Assembly (NCBI RefSeq): GCF_025359345.1
Contig: NZ_JANYGQ010000032.1
Location: 310,001 to 374,000, forward strand
DNA length: 64,000 nt
Direction: 5' to 3'
Origin: Mucilaginibacter sp.
GTDB taxonomy: Bacteria; Bacteroidota; Bacteroidia; Sphingobacteriales; Sphingobacteriaceae
Shown: positions 1 to 8,838 of the stretch, piece by piece
Layout of the letters: every line of letters begins with the position of its first letter
Position numbering within the stretch: the first letter of the stretch is position 1
Position numbers and translations under genes: made by a program
Notes under the pieces: model-generated
What the model was told of the DNA's origin: nothing
Seen by the model: the letters and a program-made list of their open reading frames with translations, nothing else
Database searches by the model: none

Positions 1-658
1 CACCTGCAAGTCCTCGCAGGTAAATGGTGTAAACATAACCGCTGTTAATGCTTACGTTGGTTAATGTAGTCAACACAGTGTTTGTGCCTGCCTGCCTTAT
101 CTCAAAAGTGTAAGTTTTGCCGACTATTGGTGTAAAATCTGAAAATTCTTTAAATCCTTTATTTGCTACCAGTACGGCCCCGTCTTTTACTGCAAAATCA
201 ACTGCGGGCGCATCCGGGCTAAGATTTACAAACCTTAAATTAGCGCTGCCTGATGCGGGCTGAGTGATGGCATCGGTTAAAACAAGGAAACCTGGTGTAG
301 CCGATTTGCCTACAAGGCAAAGTGTATAGGCGAAGTTTTGTTTAAGCGTTAAAGTATCGCTAAAAATAGTGCTTCCTGTTCCCGACCGTGTGAAAGCTCC
401 GGTCCTTTTACCCACATAGGCCCTGAAATAGTCGAGCCCACCACCATAAACTATCTGGTTGGCATTTACACGCATGCCATCAAGTGTAAAATCCAGCGGT
501 GTTTGACCAGGTGAGTCCTGTATAACACTTAGCAACGCCACAGGGGTTGCAGGTACTGTGCTATGGTCTTTCAGACAGGATGATAGCGTTAATGATAATA
601 AGCAAACAGCAAAAAGCCCCGCCACTGATCTTTTCGAATTGTTTTTAAAGTTTTTCAT
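1..658 (-). CDS. DUF4397-domain lipoprotein (3' part outside window)
   Basis: Reverse-strand reading from ATG at 658: MKNFKNNSKRSVAGLFAVCLLSLTLSSCLKDHSTVPATPVALLSVIQDSPGQTPLDFTLDG...; lipobox LSSC, DUF4397-like repeats; open to window edge. Confidence 0.75.
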   Translation of the reverse strand, partial: MKNFKNNSKRSVAGLFAVCLLSLTLSSCLKDHSTVPATPVALLSVIQDSPGQTPLDFTLDGMRVNANQIVYGGGLDYFRAYVGKRTGAFTRSGTGSTIFSDTLTLKQNFAYTLCLVGKSATPGFLVLTDAITQPASGSANLRFVNLSPDAPAVDFAVKDGAVLVANKGFKEFSDFTPIVGKTYTFEIRQAGTNTVLTTLTNVSINSGYVYTIYLRGLAG

Positions 659-907
659 ATTTAATAGTTACAAATAATTTATACTACACATTACGGATAA
701 AAAACGCGTAACGCTACAATGATATTTTAAAAACTACAGGTTTTTGTTGCAAAAGCAAAGCATCCCATGCTGGTTTGAGTTAATTTAATAGTATTAGTAC
801 ATGAGTAAAATAAGTTAATTTGAAATAAAATATATTGAAAGTTAAAACAAAGGGATCGGTATTCTGGTTGCTTAATGTACATATACATCTATTTAAAACT
901 AAAAAAC

Positions 908-1453
908 ATGGCTACTAAAACAGCAAACACAAAACCTGCCGGTTTAACCGGTAAAATGGAAGACTCAGAATTTCACAAATTCTTTGTTGACGAACTTAAA
1001 GACATTTACTGGGCCGAGAAACACCTTGTAAAGGCCCTGCCTAAAATGCAGAAGGCCGCAACCAGCAGCGATTTAGCTGCAGCGTTTGAAAAACACACCC
1101 AGGAAACACAAACACATGTTGAAACACTGGAGCAGGTATTTGCACTGCTTGACGAAAAAGCAGTAGCGAAAAAATGTGATGCCATGGAAGGCTTGCTTGC
1201 CGAAGCTACCAGTATTATTGAAGACACGGACAAAGGTACCCATACCCGCGATGCCGGCTTAATATTAGCAGCCCAAAAAGTTGAACATTATGAAATTGCA
1301 ACATACGGGTCATTACGCACGTTTGCACAAACTATGGGTCATACCGAAGTGGCTGACCTGTTGCAACAAACGCTTGATAACGAAAAAGCCACAGACGAAG
1401 CTTTAACTCAGGCCGCAGAAAGCATGGTGAACGAAGCTGCTGCTGCAGAATAA
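908..1453 (+). CDS. YciE/YciF ferroxidase family (DUF892) protein
   Basis: MATKTANTKPAG...FVDELKDIYWAEKHLVKALPKMQKAA...; start at 908 preferred over the 875 ORF start. Confidence 0.88.
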   Translation: MATKTANTKPAGLTGKMEDSEFHKFFVDELKDIYWAEKHLVKALPKMQKAATSSDLAAAFEKHTQETQTHVETLEQVFALLDEKAVAKKCDAMEGLLAEATSIIEDTDKGTHTRDAGLILAAQKVEHYEIATYGSLRTFAQTMGHTEVADLLQQTLDNEKATDEALTQAAESMVNEAAAAE

Positions 1454-1472
1454 CAAAACAAACTAACTAAAC

Positions 1473-1508
1473 AAAAAGCCGCCTGCAGTTATTGCAAGTC
1501 GGCTTTTT
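1473..1508. terminator. Bidirectional rho-independent terminator between convergent genes
   Basis: AAAAAGCCG (1473-1481) / CGGCTTTTT (1500-1508) inverted arms. Confidence 0.8.
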
Positions 1509-1529
1509 ATTTGTTATCGGAAGCTGATA

Positions 1530-3089
1530 CTACAAGCCATCAAATACAAATGTTCCTTTCTCAGGAGCTTTGCGTGGTAACATATCAGGCCGCATACTTG
1601 CCTGGTAAACAAATGATGCCACAATTACAGCAGCTTGTTTAAGGTCTTCTATTTTAAGGTGGTCGTAGTTGTCCATATTGCTATGATGTGTGCGGGTCTC
1701 GTAATCTATCGGATCCTGGATAAACTGAAAACCCGGAATACCTGCCCAATCGAATGAAAGGTGATCGGTTGAACCTGTGTTTTTCAGTGTGACGGTGCTG
1801 GCGCCTAAATCGGCAAACGGTTTAAACCATTCCTGGAAAATTGGAGCAATGGCAGTATTGCCCTGTGCGAAAATACCGCGGATTTTACCGGTACCATTGT
1901 CAAGGTTGAAATACGCCGATACTTTTGCAGCCTCAGGTTTTAAAACCAGGTCGGTGCCACGGTAATGGTTTTTTACGTAGCCATATGAGCCCAGCAAACC
2001 CTGTTCTTCGCCACCCCATAATGCTATGCGGATAGTGCGTTTTGGTTTTAAACCCAGCGAATCCAGCAAGCGAACAGCCTCAAGCATTACAATACAGCCT
2101 GCGCCATTGTCCGTTGCACCGGTTGATGAAGCCCAGGCGTCCATGTGGCCGCCCAGCATCACCAGTTGCGATTTAAGCTTTGGATCAGTTCCCTGGATTT
2201 CGCCTACTACATTATAACCTTTTATGTCCGAATCGTTAAACTTTGCTTTTACATTAAGGTTCAGTTCAACCTTTTGGCCGGATGCTAGTAAACGTTTAAT
2301 GCGCTGCCCGTCTTCTGAAGATATAGCAACTTTTACCACACTTTTTTCGCTGTTGGTTTTGTAACCGATAAGGCCCTGTACAAAAACGGTCCCGTTACGG
2401 TTTTCGCCGCCGGTGGTCAAAATTGCCAATGCGCCCGATTGCTGGATAAGTATCGGCACCCGGGCAATAGTATTAAAATATTTTAGAAAGCCTTCCAGCA
2501 TTTCCCTGCTCAGCATGTAGGTATCCTTCATATTAGCCAGGGCTGTATCAGCCAGGCGCTCTGATGAAGGTTTATAATCCTGCTCGTAGCTTGGCGCGCC
2601 GCCTGCTATCAAAACAAATTTTCCCTTAAAATCAGCAGCGTGTTTAATAATATAAGCGGTATCCATAGCATTTGCAGCTGGTAGTACCACCACCTCGCCA
2701 TGTATCTCGCCATTAGTGTTGCCACTCCATGGCTCAGGATAAGCAATTATCGATTGTGAATAAGGCGCTTTAAATGATATGCTGAAATCCTGTATTTCCC
2801 AGCCTTTGCCAAAATCGCCCCATGGCTCCATGGCTGCATTTGTCATGCCCCATTTTTTCATGGTTTCCACGGCCCACATGCCTGCGCGCTTGTAACCTAG
2901 TGAATTGGTTAGCCTCGGTCCCGAAACGTCAGTAATATAGTGAGCGATAGACGGAATATGCGAGTTTGACATCTCGGCCCGCCTGATTTTGCCGAATGCG
3001 GCGGTGTCAACAGCTTCCTGTTGGGCGTAAAGGCTTACGCTTGCCAGCATAAGCGCCGAAAGAATGGTTTTAAAGTAATAGTGTTTCAT
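1530..3089 (-). CDS. M28 family metallopeptidase, secreted
   Basis: Signal peptide; GGHMDAW..TGATDNGAG, WGGEEQGLLGSYGY, STDHLSFDWAGIPGF zinc-peptidase motifs. Confidence 0.88.
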   Translation of the reverse strand: MKHYYFKTILSALMLASVSLYAQQEAVDTAAFGKIRRAEMSNSHIPSIAHYITDVSGPRLTNSLGYKRAGMWAVETMKKWGMTNAAMEPWGDFGKGWEIQDFSISFKAPYSQSIIAYPEPWSGNTNGEIHGEVVVLPAANAMDTAYIIKHAADFKGKFVLIAGGAPSYEQDYKPSSERLADTALANMKDTYMLSREMLEGFLKYFNTIARVPILIQQSGALAILTTGGENRNGTVFVQGLIGYKTNSEKSVVKVAISSEDGQRIKRLLASGQKVELNLNVKAKFNDSDIKGYNVVGEIQGTDPKLKSQLVMLGGHMDAWASSTGATDNGAGCIVMLEAVRLLDSLGLKPKRTIRIALWGGEEQGLLGSYGYVKNHYRGTDLVLKPEAAKVSAYFNLDNGTGKIRGIFAQGNTAIAPIFQEWFKPFADLGASTVTLKNTGSTDHLSFDWAGIPGFQFIQDPIDYETRTHHSNMDNYDHLKIEDLKQAAVIVASFVYQASMRPDMLPRKAPEKGTFVFDGL

Positions 3090-3193
3090 GTCTGATTTGT
3101 TAATGGGTCAGTTTAATTATAGCTAAAACTATGATATTGCCTTTGTAACTACAACTTTATTTGGAAAAGCCTGATTGATCAACAAAAAAGCTA

Positions 3194-4705
3194 TCATTTA
3201 TTTAGAAGTGTCAAAAACTGTTCAGCATTATTTAAATGCGTATTTTTTTTATCTGCAGGCATGTTATCAAAAGTTTTGACGAGCATACCCAGGCGTGGGT
3301 TCTGTAAAAAAAAACTGCGATGCACATGCATAAACCGCCAGAATAAACCGTCCCAGGTATCCTGCCAGGGGCCCTTTTTCCAATCGCCCATTTTCATTAG
3401 GTAATTGCTGCCGCTAATGTACGGTTTGGTCATCATAAGCCCGCCATCGGCAAATTGGGTCATCCCATAAACGTTGGGCACCATCACCCAATCGTAAGCA
3501 TCAATATACATTTCCATAAACCAGCGGTAAACATCGTCGGGGTCAAATTCACAGAGTAGCATAAAATTCCCCATAACCATCAGGCGTTCAATGTGATGAG
3601 AATAACCTGTTGCCAGTACTTTTTTTATAACTTTATCCACCGGTGATATACCGGTTGTTCCGGTCCAAAACGTTTTTGGAATTTTGCGTGTAAACTTCCA
3701 ATAGTTTTTAGTGCGCTGTTTACTTCCTTCCCGTTCATACACAATATGTACAAATTCGCGCCAGCCTAATACCTGCCTGATGAAGCCTTCCAACGAATTA
3801 AGCGGTATTTCATTATCTGAGGCTGCCTGCAACGCTTTGTCGATTATTTGCTGCGGGTTAAGTAGCCCGATATTAAGCATTGGTGTAAGTATGGAATGGT
3901 ACAGGAAACTTTCGTTGGCAACCATTGCGTCTTCATAAATGCCGAAGTTAGCCAGCCGGTGGCTTAAAAAATCGTCAAGCCATTTTTCTGCGTCGGCAAA
4001 ATTTGTTGGATAAAATCCGCCAATATTGCCGAATGGCGATGTGGTGGCGCCGTAATTGTTTGGGAAGTTTTTATCGACCCATGTCTTAGCCGCGATAGTA
4101 AATTCGTTGTCAGCGGGCACTTCAAGTAAAGGCACCGCACCGTTTTTCGGAAATTTAAGGCGATTATCGACATCATAAGTCCACTTGCCGCCAACAGGCT
4201 GTTCAGCTCCTTCCAAAAGTATTTTCCGCAGCTTACGCTGGTTTTTGTAAAAATCTGTCTGGAAATAAGTTTTTCGTTCATCGAAAAATCCGGCAACCTC
4301 CCCGGCGGCGTTTAAAAAGTTAGGCGATTTATACGTTCTAACGTCTATTTTTAGCTTTTTACATTCCCGGAGTATCCGGCTGTTTAGCCAGTTATCGGCA
4401 GCATCAGCGTAAAATATTTGATTTATACCCTTACGCGAGAGGTCATGCAGTAACAACCTGACGTCAGACAGATTGCTGGTTGCATCGATATAATTTACAA
4501 CTATGTTTTTTTCAGATAGGTAACGCGCGTACCATTTCATCGAGGCACGATGCAGCATCAACTTTTTCTTGTTGAAATTATATTGATTGAAAAATAAAGT
4601 TTCCTCTACCAGGTAAACAGGGCGGTCGGGATTTACTGCGGGATGCTGTTCAAATAATTGATGGGGGAATATTAACGTAGCACCGTTTAAATCCATGTTA
4701 TACAA
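3194..4705 (-). CDS. Cryptochrome/photolyase family protein (PhrB/DPRP-like)
   Basis: ATLIFPHQLF N-terminus, HHIERLMVMGNFMLL, DAYDWVMVPNVYGMTQFADGGLMMTKPYISGSNY. Confidence 0.85.
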   Translation of the reverse strand: MYNMDLNGATLIFPHQLFEQHPAVNPDRPVYLVEETLFFNQYNFNKKKLMLHRASMKWYARYLSEKNIVVNYIDATSNLSDVRLLLHDLSRKGINQIFYADAADNWLNSRILRECKKLKIDVRTYKSPNFLNAAGEVAGFFDERKTYFQTDFYKNQRKLRKILLEGAEQPVGGKWTYDVDNRLKFPKNGAVPLLEVPADNEFTIAAKTWVDKNFPNNYGATTSPFGNIGGFYPTNFADAEKWLDDFLSHRLANFGIYEDAMVANESFLYHSILTPMLNIGLLNPQQIIDKALQAASDNEIPLNSLEGFIRQVLGWREFVHIVYEREGSKQRTKNYWKFTRKIPKTFWTGTTGISPVDKVIKKVLATGYSHHIERLMVMGNFMLLCEFDPDDVYRWFMEMYIDAYDWVMVPNVYGMTQFADGGLMMTKPYISGSNYLMKMGDWKKGPWQDTWDGLFWRFMHVHRSFFLQNPRLGMLVKTFDNMPADKKNTHLNNAEQFLTLLNK

Positions 4706-4734
4706 TACGTAGTGTATACGCCATTTGTTTCCGG

Positions 4735-5343
4735 CTATATTGTTTTTGTTAAATGTTTTATATTTTTATCCTGTAATTTCGACATAAAAACAACCATGCA
4801 AATAGCGCCGATAGTTGCAAAAAGCATATCTGATTGCGTGTCCCAAACATCGCCCTGGGTACCTAAAAACGAATCGCCCGACGAACCGGAAGCAATCGAA
4901 ACAAACCATTCCAAAAATTCATAACACATGCTGATGGCCATACAAACTACCACTGTTAAAAATGGCATCCACGATTTTCTTTGAATGATGTTTTTCCGGA
5001 TATAAATCTCGCGAACTATCATGGCGGGAATAAAACCCTGGGCGAAGTGACCAAGCTTATCGTAATTATTGCGGCTTTGATGGAAAATATCCCTAATCCA
5101 GTTAAACAACGGAACCTGCGCGTAGGTATAATGCCCGCCAACGAATAGGATAAAACAATGGACGAGTATAAAATAATAGGTTAAATAACTAAACCTAAAA
5201 CCCTTAAATGTTAGGGCGAGGATAACAAAACCTATGATGGCCGGGAAGACCTCCAGTATCCAGGTAAAATAATCATGTGGTGCAATTGCCGAACCGATTA
5301 GCCCAATAAAAAACAGGGTGATAAGGATATAGTATTTTTTCAT
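4735..5343 (-). CDS. YjdF/DUF2238 family inner membrane protein
   Basis: MKKYYILITLFF..., NYDKLGHFAQGFIPAMIVREI, DSFLGTQGDVWDTQSDMLFATIGA; start trimmed to 5343. Confidence 0.82.
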   Translation of the reverse strand: MKKYYILITLFFIGLIGSAIAPHDYFTWILEVFPAIIGFVILALTFKGFRFSYLTYYFILVHCFILFVGGHYTYAQVPLFNWIRDIFHQSRNNYDKLGHFAQGFIPAMIVREIYIRKNIIQRKSWMPFLTVVVCMAISMCYEFLEWFVSIASGSSGDSFLGTQGDVWDTQSDMLFATIGAICMVVFMSKLQDKNIKHLTKTI

Positions 5344-5399
5344 TTGATAAATATGGAGATTAAAATTAACATAGAAAGACAACCGTGGAGGTAAAAAAT

Positions 5400-5482
5400 A
5401 GCCACAGACGGCACTGAGAACGCACAGAGTCTACAAAGATTTTTTCTACCTCTTTGTGCCTTCTGCACTATCTCAGTGATTA
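5400..5482. repeat. Intergenic iterated-word inverted repeat (CACAGAG family)
   Basis: CACAGACGGCACTGAGAACGCACAGAG versus downstream CTCTTTGTGCCTTCTGCACTATCTCAGTG (imperfect inverted arms). Confidence 0.65.
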
Positions 5483-5496
5483 AAAAGAGTAAATAT

Positions 5497-5694
5497 TTAA
5501 AACTTTAATTTTTCCGCCCCGCTCTCTTCCGAATTGGTTTTTTCGTTTTGCTCCATAACCCATTCTTTATCTGCAAATATTTTTCTGTCTCTATTAAGTG
5601 TAGGGGGAACCCCAAATATGCTCATGCCTGCTAAGGCAAGTGCCAAAAAAAGACTTAAAGCGCAAAGCCTTAACACCTTTTTGAAATGTTTCAT
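5497..5694 (-). CDS. Small hypothetical membrane/secreted protein
   Basis: MKHFKKVLRLCALSLFLALALAGMSIFGVPPTLNRDRK..., hydrophobic N-terminus. Confidence 0.5.
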   Translation of the reverse strand: MKHFKKVLRLCALSLFLALALAGMSIFGVPPTLNRDRKIFADKEWVMEQNEKTNSEESGAEKLKF

Positions 5695-5787
5695 AATATA
5701 CCGAATATTAAAAATGTGCCGTATGTTGACCGGCATCTGTAATGAAATAAATTGATTGTGCCGCGTTTATCGGCAAAGAGGGTGGTA

Positions 5788-6174
5788 TTATGCTAACGCG
5801 ATGGGTTCGTCGCCGTTATTATTGGGGATGGTTTTACGCTGGTAAAAAAAGACGGCACGCGGTCTAGTGCAATATTGACAATTTATAAACCGCGTTTTTG
5901 CCAGCACGCCATGAATTTGGGCAAGGCTAATTACTCGAGCAGAAAAAATAGCAGAGGGACTAAAACCCAATGGTATTTGCTTTAATGCCCTGCTGAAAGA
6001 AATAGTTCTTACCGAGCAGCTTTCATTTGCCTTAACTACTTCGGTTTTTTGCGCGGCAAATTTTGGTTGTGACCTAACACCAGGCCCCGAAAAAGTAAAA
6101 AAGCTTAATATCAATACAGCCGCAAGCAGCCATTTCGAAAATAAGCGTTGATAGTCGTTCCGGGTAATATTCAT
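5788..6174 (-). CDS. Hypothetical protein
   Basis: 128 aa ORF with hydrophobic N-terminal segment; no recognised family. Confidence 0.5.
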   Translation of the reverse strand: MNITRNDYQRLFSKWLLAAVLILSFFTFSGPGVRSQPKFAAQKTEVVKANESCSVRTISFSRALKQIPLGFSPSAIFSARVISLAQIHGVLAKTRFINCQYCTRPRAVFFYQRKTIPNNNGDEPIALA

Positions 6175-6283
6175 TTCGTGAATAAAGGTACGAAGTTTAT
6201 TGCAATTTTATTGGCACTATCGCCGCCCCATGTTGGCACACTATCACCGTATGTTATTACATTGCAGATGGTGCTTTTGATAA

Positions 6284-6445
6284 ATGCAAACCGACCAATT
6301 AGCCAAAGCCGGAACCAAAGAATGGATAGCCCTCGCCGTGCTGGCCCTGCCTACGTTATTGGTATCAATGGATGCCACGGTGATATATCTTGCTGTGCCT
6401 TCAATTAGTGCGGCACTTAAGGCTACTACCGGTCGGTTAAGTTGA
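6284..6445 (+). pseudogene. Truncated N-terminus of an MFS (DHA2-type) transporter
   Basis: Translates MQTDQLAKAGTKEWIALAVLALPTLLVSMDATVIYLAVPSISAALKATTGRLS*; first TM helix with MDATV...LAVP motif then stop. Confidence 0.75.
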
Positions 6446-6476
6446 AATTACTTGAAAAAACATTGTAGTCAGTAAA

Positions 6477-6508
6477 ATAAAAAAAGCCTGTGAACTCACA
6501 GGCTTTGA
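6477..6508 (-). terminator. Rho-independent terminator downstream of rpoD
   Basis: AAAGCCTGTG AACT CACAGGCTTT, T-tract on minus strand. Confidence 0.85.
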
Positions 6509-6532
6509 TAAATATTGTGTACAAAATTTCGC

Positions 6533-7390
6533 CTACAAATACGATTGTAATGCCCCGCTGCGCGATGATTGCTTGATCCGCTGTAAAGCTTTATCCTTTA
6601 TCTGGCGAACCCGCTCGCGGGTAAGGATAAATTTTTCGCCGATTTCTTCGAGCGTGTGGGTATGGTTGTTGCCTAAGCCGTAAAACAATACCAGCACTTC
6701 GCGGTCACGCTCGCCTAATTTCGATAACGAGCGGTTTAGCTCTGTAGCAAGCGAATCGTGTATCAGCGAACTGTCGGTACCCGGTTCATTGTTTTGCATA
6801 ACGTCGAGCAATGTGCCTTCTTCGCCCTGTTGAAAAGGTGCATCGATAGATAGCTGCCTGCCTGAGTTTCTTAATGAATCGGCAATTTTTTCAACTGTTG
6901 TTTCCAGTGTTTCGGCAAGTTCTTCCGGCGTAGGGTCGCGCTCAAACTCCTGCTCAAGCTGCGATTGCACTTTCCTTATTTTGCTTAGCGTTCCAATTTG
7001 GTTAAGCGGCAAACGCACCGAACGTGATTGGTCTGATATAGCCGATATGATGGACTGACGTATCCACCAAACGGCATATGATATAAATTTAAAGCCTTTG
7101 GTTTCGTCAAAACGTTTTGCTGCTTTAATTAAACCAAGGTTGCCTTCGTTAATTAAATCGCCCAGGGTGATGCCCTGGTTTTGGTATTGCTTAGCTACCG
7201 ATACCACGAAACGTAAATTTGCTTTGGTTAAACGTTCCAATGCTGCCTGGTCGCCGTCACGTATTTTTTGTGCCAGGATAACTTCTTCCTGTGCAGAGAT
7301 AAGATCGACCTTACCAATTTCTGTTAAATATTTATCTAACGATTGGGTTTCGCGGTTTGTTATGGACTGGGTTATCTTGAGCTGTCTCAT
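6533..7390 (-). CDS. rpoD: RNA polymerase primary sigma factor (RpoD/SigA)
   Basis: [53 protein letters not shown], region 4 HTH; short Bacteroidota-type sigma70. Confidence 0.96.
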   Translation of the reverse strand: MRQLKITQSITNRETQSLDKYLTEIGKVDLISAQEEVILAQKIRDGDQAALERLTKANLRFVVSVAKQYQNQGITLGDLINEGNLGLIKAAKRFDETKGFKFISYAVWWIRQSIISAISDQSRSVRLPLNQIGTLSKIRKVQSQLEQEFERDPTPEELAETLETTVEKIADSLRNSGRQLSIDAPFQQGEEGTLLDVMQNNEPGTDSSLIHDSLATELNRSLSKLGERDREVLVLFYGLGNNHTHTLEEIGEKFILTRERVRQIKDKALQRIKQSSRSGALQSYL

Positions 7391-7548
7391 AGAAAAAAAA
7401 AGAATTAGGCCGCTAAAAGACTGCGGTAATGGATGATTGTATTAATCGTTCCTTAAGAGAAAATTGTGCTGTTGATTAACAGCAAGGAAAAATAAAAAGC
7501 ATTTCCCGATTTTTACGGAAAATGCTTCGCGAATAATTATATAGATTG

Positions 7549-7740
7549 TTAAGCTATTTTTACTCTTACTGCGTTCGGGCCTTTTCTGCCTTCTTCAACT
7601 TCGTACTGAACTGTATCGTTTTCGCGGATGCGGTCGATTAGTCCTGATGAGTGAACGAAGACTTCTTTGCCGCCGTTGCTTGGGGTGATGAATCCAAAAC
7701 CCTTTTCTTCATTAAAAAATTTTACTGTTCCTTCTTGCAT
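7549..7740 (-). CDS. Cold-shock domain protein
   Basis: MQEGTVKFFNEEKGFGFITPSNGGKEVFVHSSGL...; start trimmed to 7740. Confidence 0.93.
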   Translation of the reverse strand: MQEGTVKFFNEEKGFGFITPSNGGKEVFVHSSGLIDRIRENDTVQYEVEEGRKGPNAVRVKIA

Positions 7741-7868
7741 TATATTGATTGTTAAATAGCTGCAAATGTAGCCATAATAATCCATAAAACTGATATTAAT
7801 GCATCTTGTTTCATATTAATTGCTTTGGAGTGATATAAAAACGCGTTTTATAGCTAATAAATTAGCTT

Positions 7869-8579
7869 TTAGGTCTTTAAAATCAACAGGCAAACGCCTG
7901 CGCCGATAGCGGTGGTTAAAAAATTAACCACGTTATTGCCAATTAAATGCCTGCGTTCGGCAGTTGCGCCAAGCAATGAATCGGCCAGGTTACCGATAAT
8001 TCCGGCCAAAACAACCCATAAAAACTCCATATTCCAGCCATGCCCGATGGAATAAACAGTCGCAATTATCATCGCTCCCGCAATTCCGGCAAGGGTACCT
8101 TCAAGACTTATTACGCCATTCAGCCCACGGATGTCTTTTTTTAAAGTGATGACGTTATAAAACCTCTGCCCCAGTATGGTGCCGAGTTCAGACGATAGCG
8201 TATCGGCAGTTGCAGATGCCAGGCTGCCAGCCATCATTAATTGTAATATCGGTGCGTGTTCCGGGTAATACCAGGCAAGGCCACCCAGTATCGCTGCAAC
8301 ACCGCCGTTGGCCATTACCTGCCCGGCGGTGCGGCGGCCTTTATCGGCTTCGGCAAGACCCAGTTGCTGTTTCTTTTTTAACCCAATGCTTGTTGCACCC
8401 GAGCCTAGCACAAAAAATAAAACCAGTAAGGCCAGGCCTGTGTATCCGTCGCCGGTATAAACTAAAAAACCGGTTAGTCCGCCAAGCAGGGCGGCGGGGA
8501 TGGTAAGCTTTCGGGTAATAATACTGAGCACCACACCCATTAAAAGAAAAATATAAACCAGGTAATTCGCAGAAAACAT
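7869..8579 (-). CDS. DUF92 domain integral membrane protein
   Basis: ADTLSSELG, GTLAGIAGAMIIA, GNLADSLLGATAER motifs. Confidence 0.85.
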   Translation of the reverse strand: MFSANYLVYIFLLMGVVLSIITRKLTIPAALLGGLTGFLVYTGDGYTGLALLVLFFVLGSGATSIGLKKKQQLGLAEADKGRRTAGQVMANGGVAAILGGLAWYYPEHAPILQLMMAGSLASATADTLSSELGTILGQRFYNVITLKKDIRGLNGVISLEGTLAGIAGAMIIATVYSIGHGWNMEFLWVVLAGIIGNLADSLLGATAERRHLIGNNVVNFLTTAIGAGVCLLILKT

Positions 8580-8601
8580 GGGGCAAATATAATAAACCGC
8601 C

Positions 8602-8630
8602 GTAGAGACACGAGGGCATCACATCTCTGC
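8602..8630. repeat. GTAGAGAC-type intergenic hairpin repeat
   Basis: GTAGAGACACGAGGGCATCACATCTCTGC, imperfect hairpin; related copy at 20285-20310. Confidence 0.5.
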
Positions 8631-8838
8631 TTAAATTAACCTTTTACCTCGTTATGCAGCTCCATTATCCCTTTACCAAATGGCGCTGTTTTAGGTAGAT
8701 TGCAATCGACACAGCCGGCTTTAAACTATGCAGCTTCATTTTAAAAACAATTTATTCAACAGGCGTTAAGTATTAAAACATCGGCCTCAAATTAATTTCT
8801 CTAAATTAACACTTTATTAAATTCAATAAAAACGCATT

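Noticed and set aside
6148-6408. 86-aa plus-strand ORF
   Set aside because: Different frame from the MFS remnant at 6284-6445, which has the recognisable sequence.
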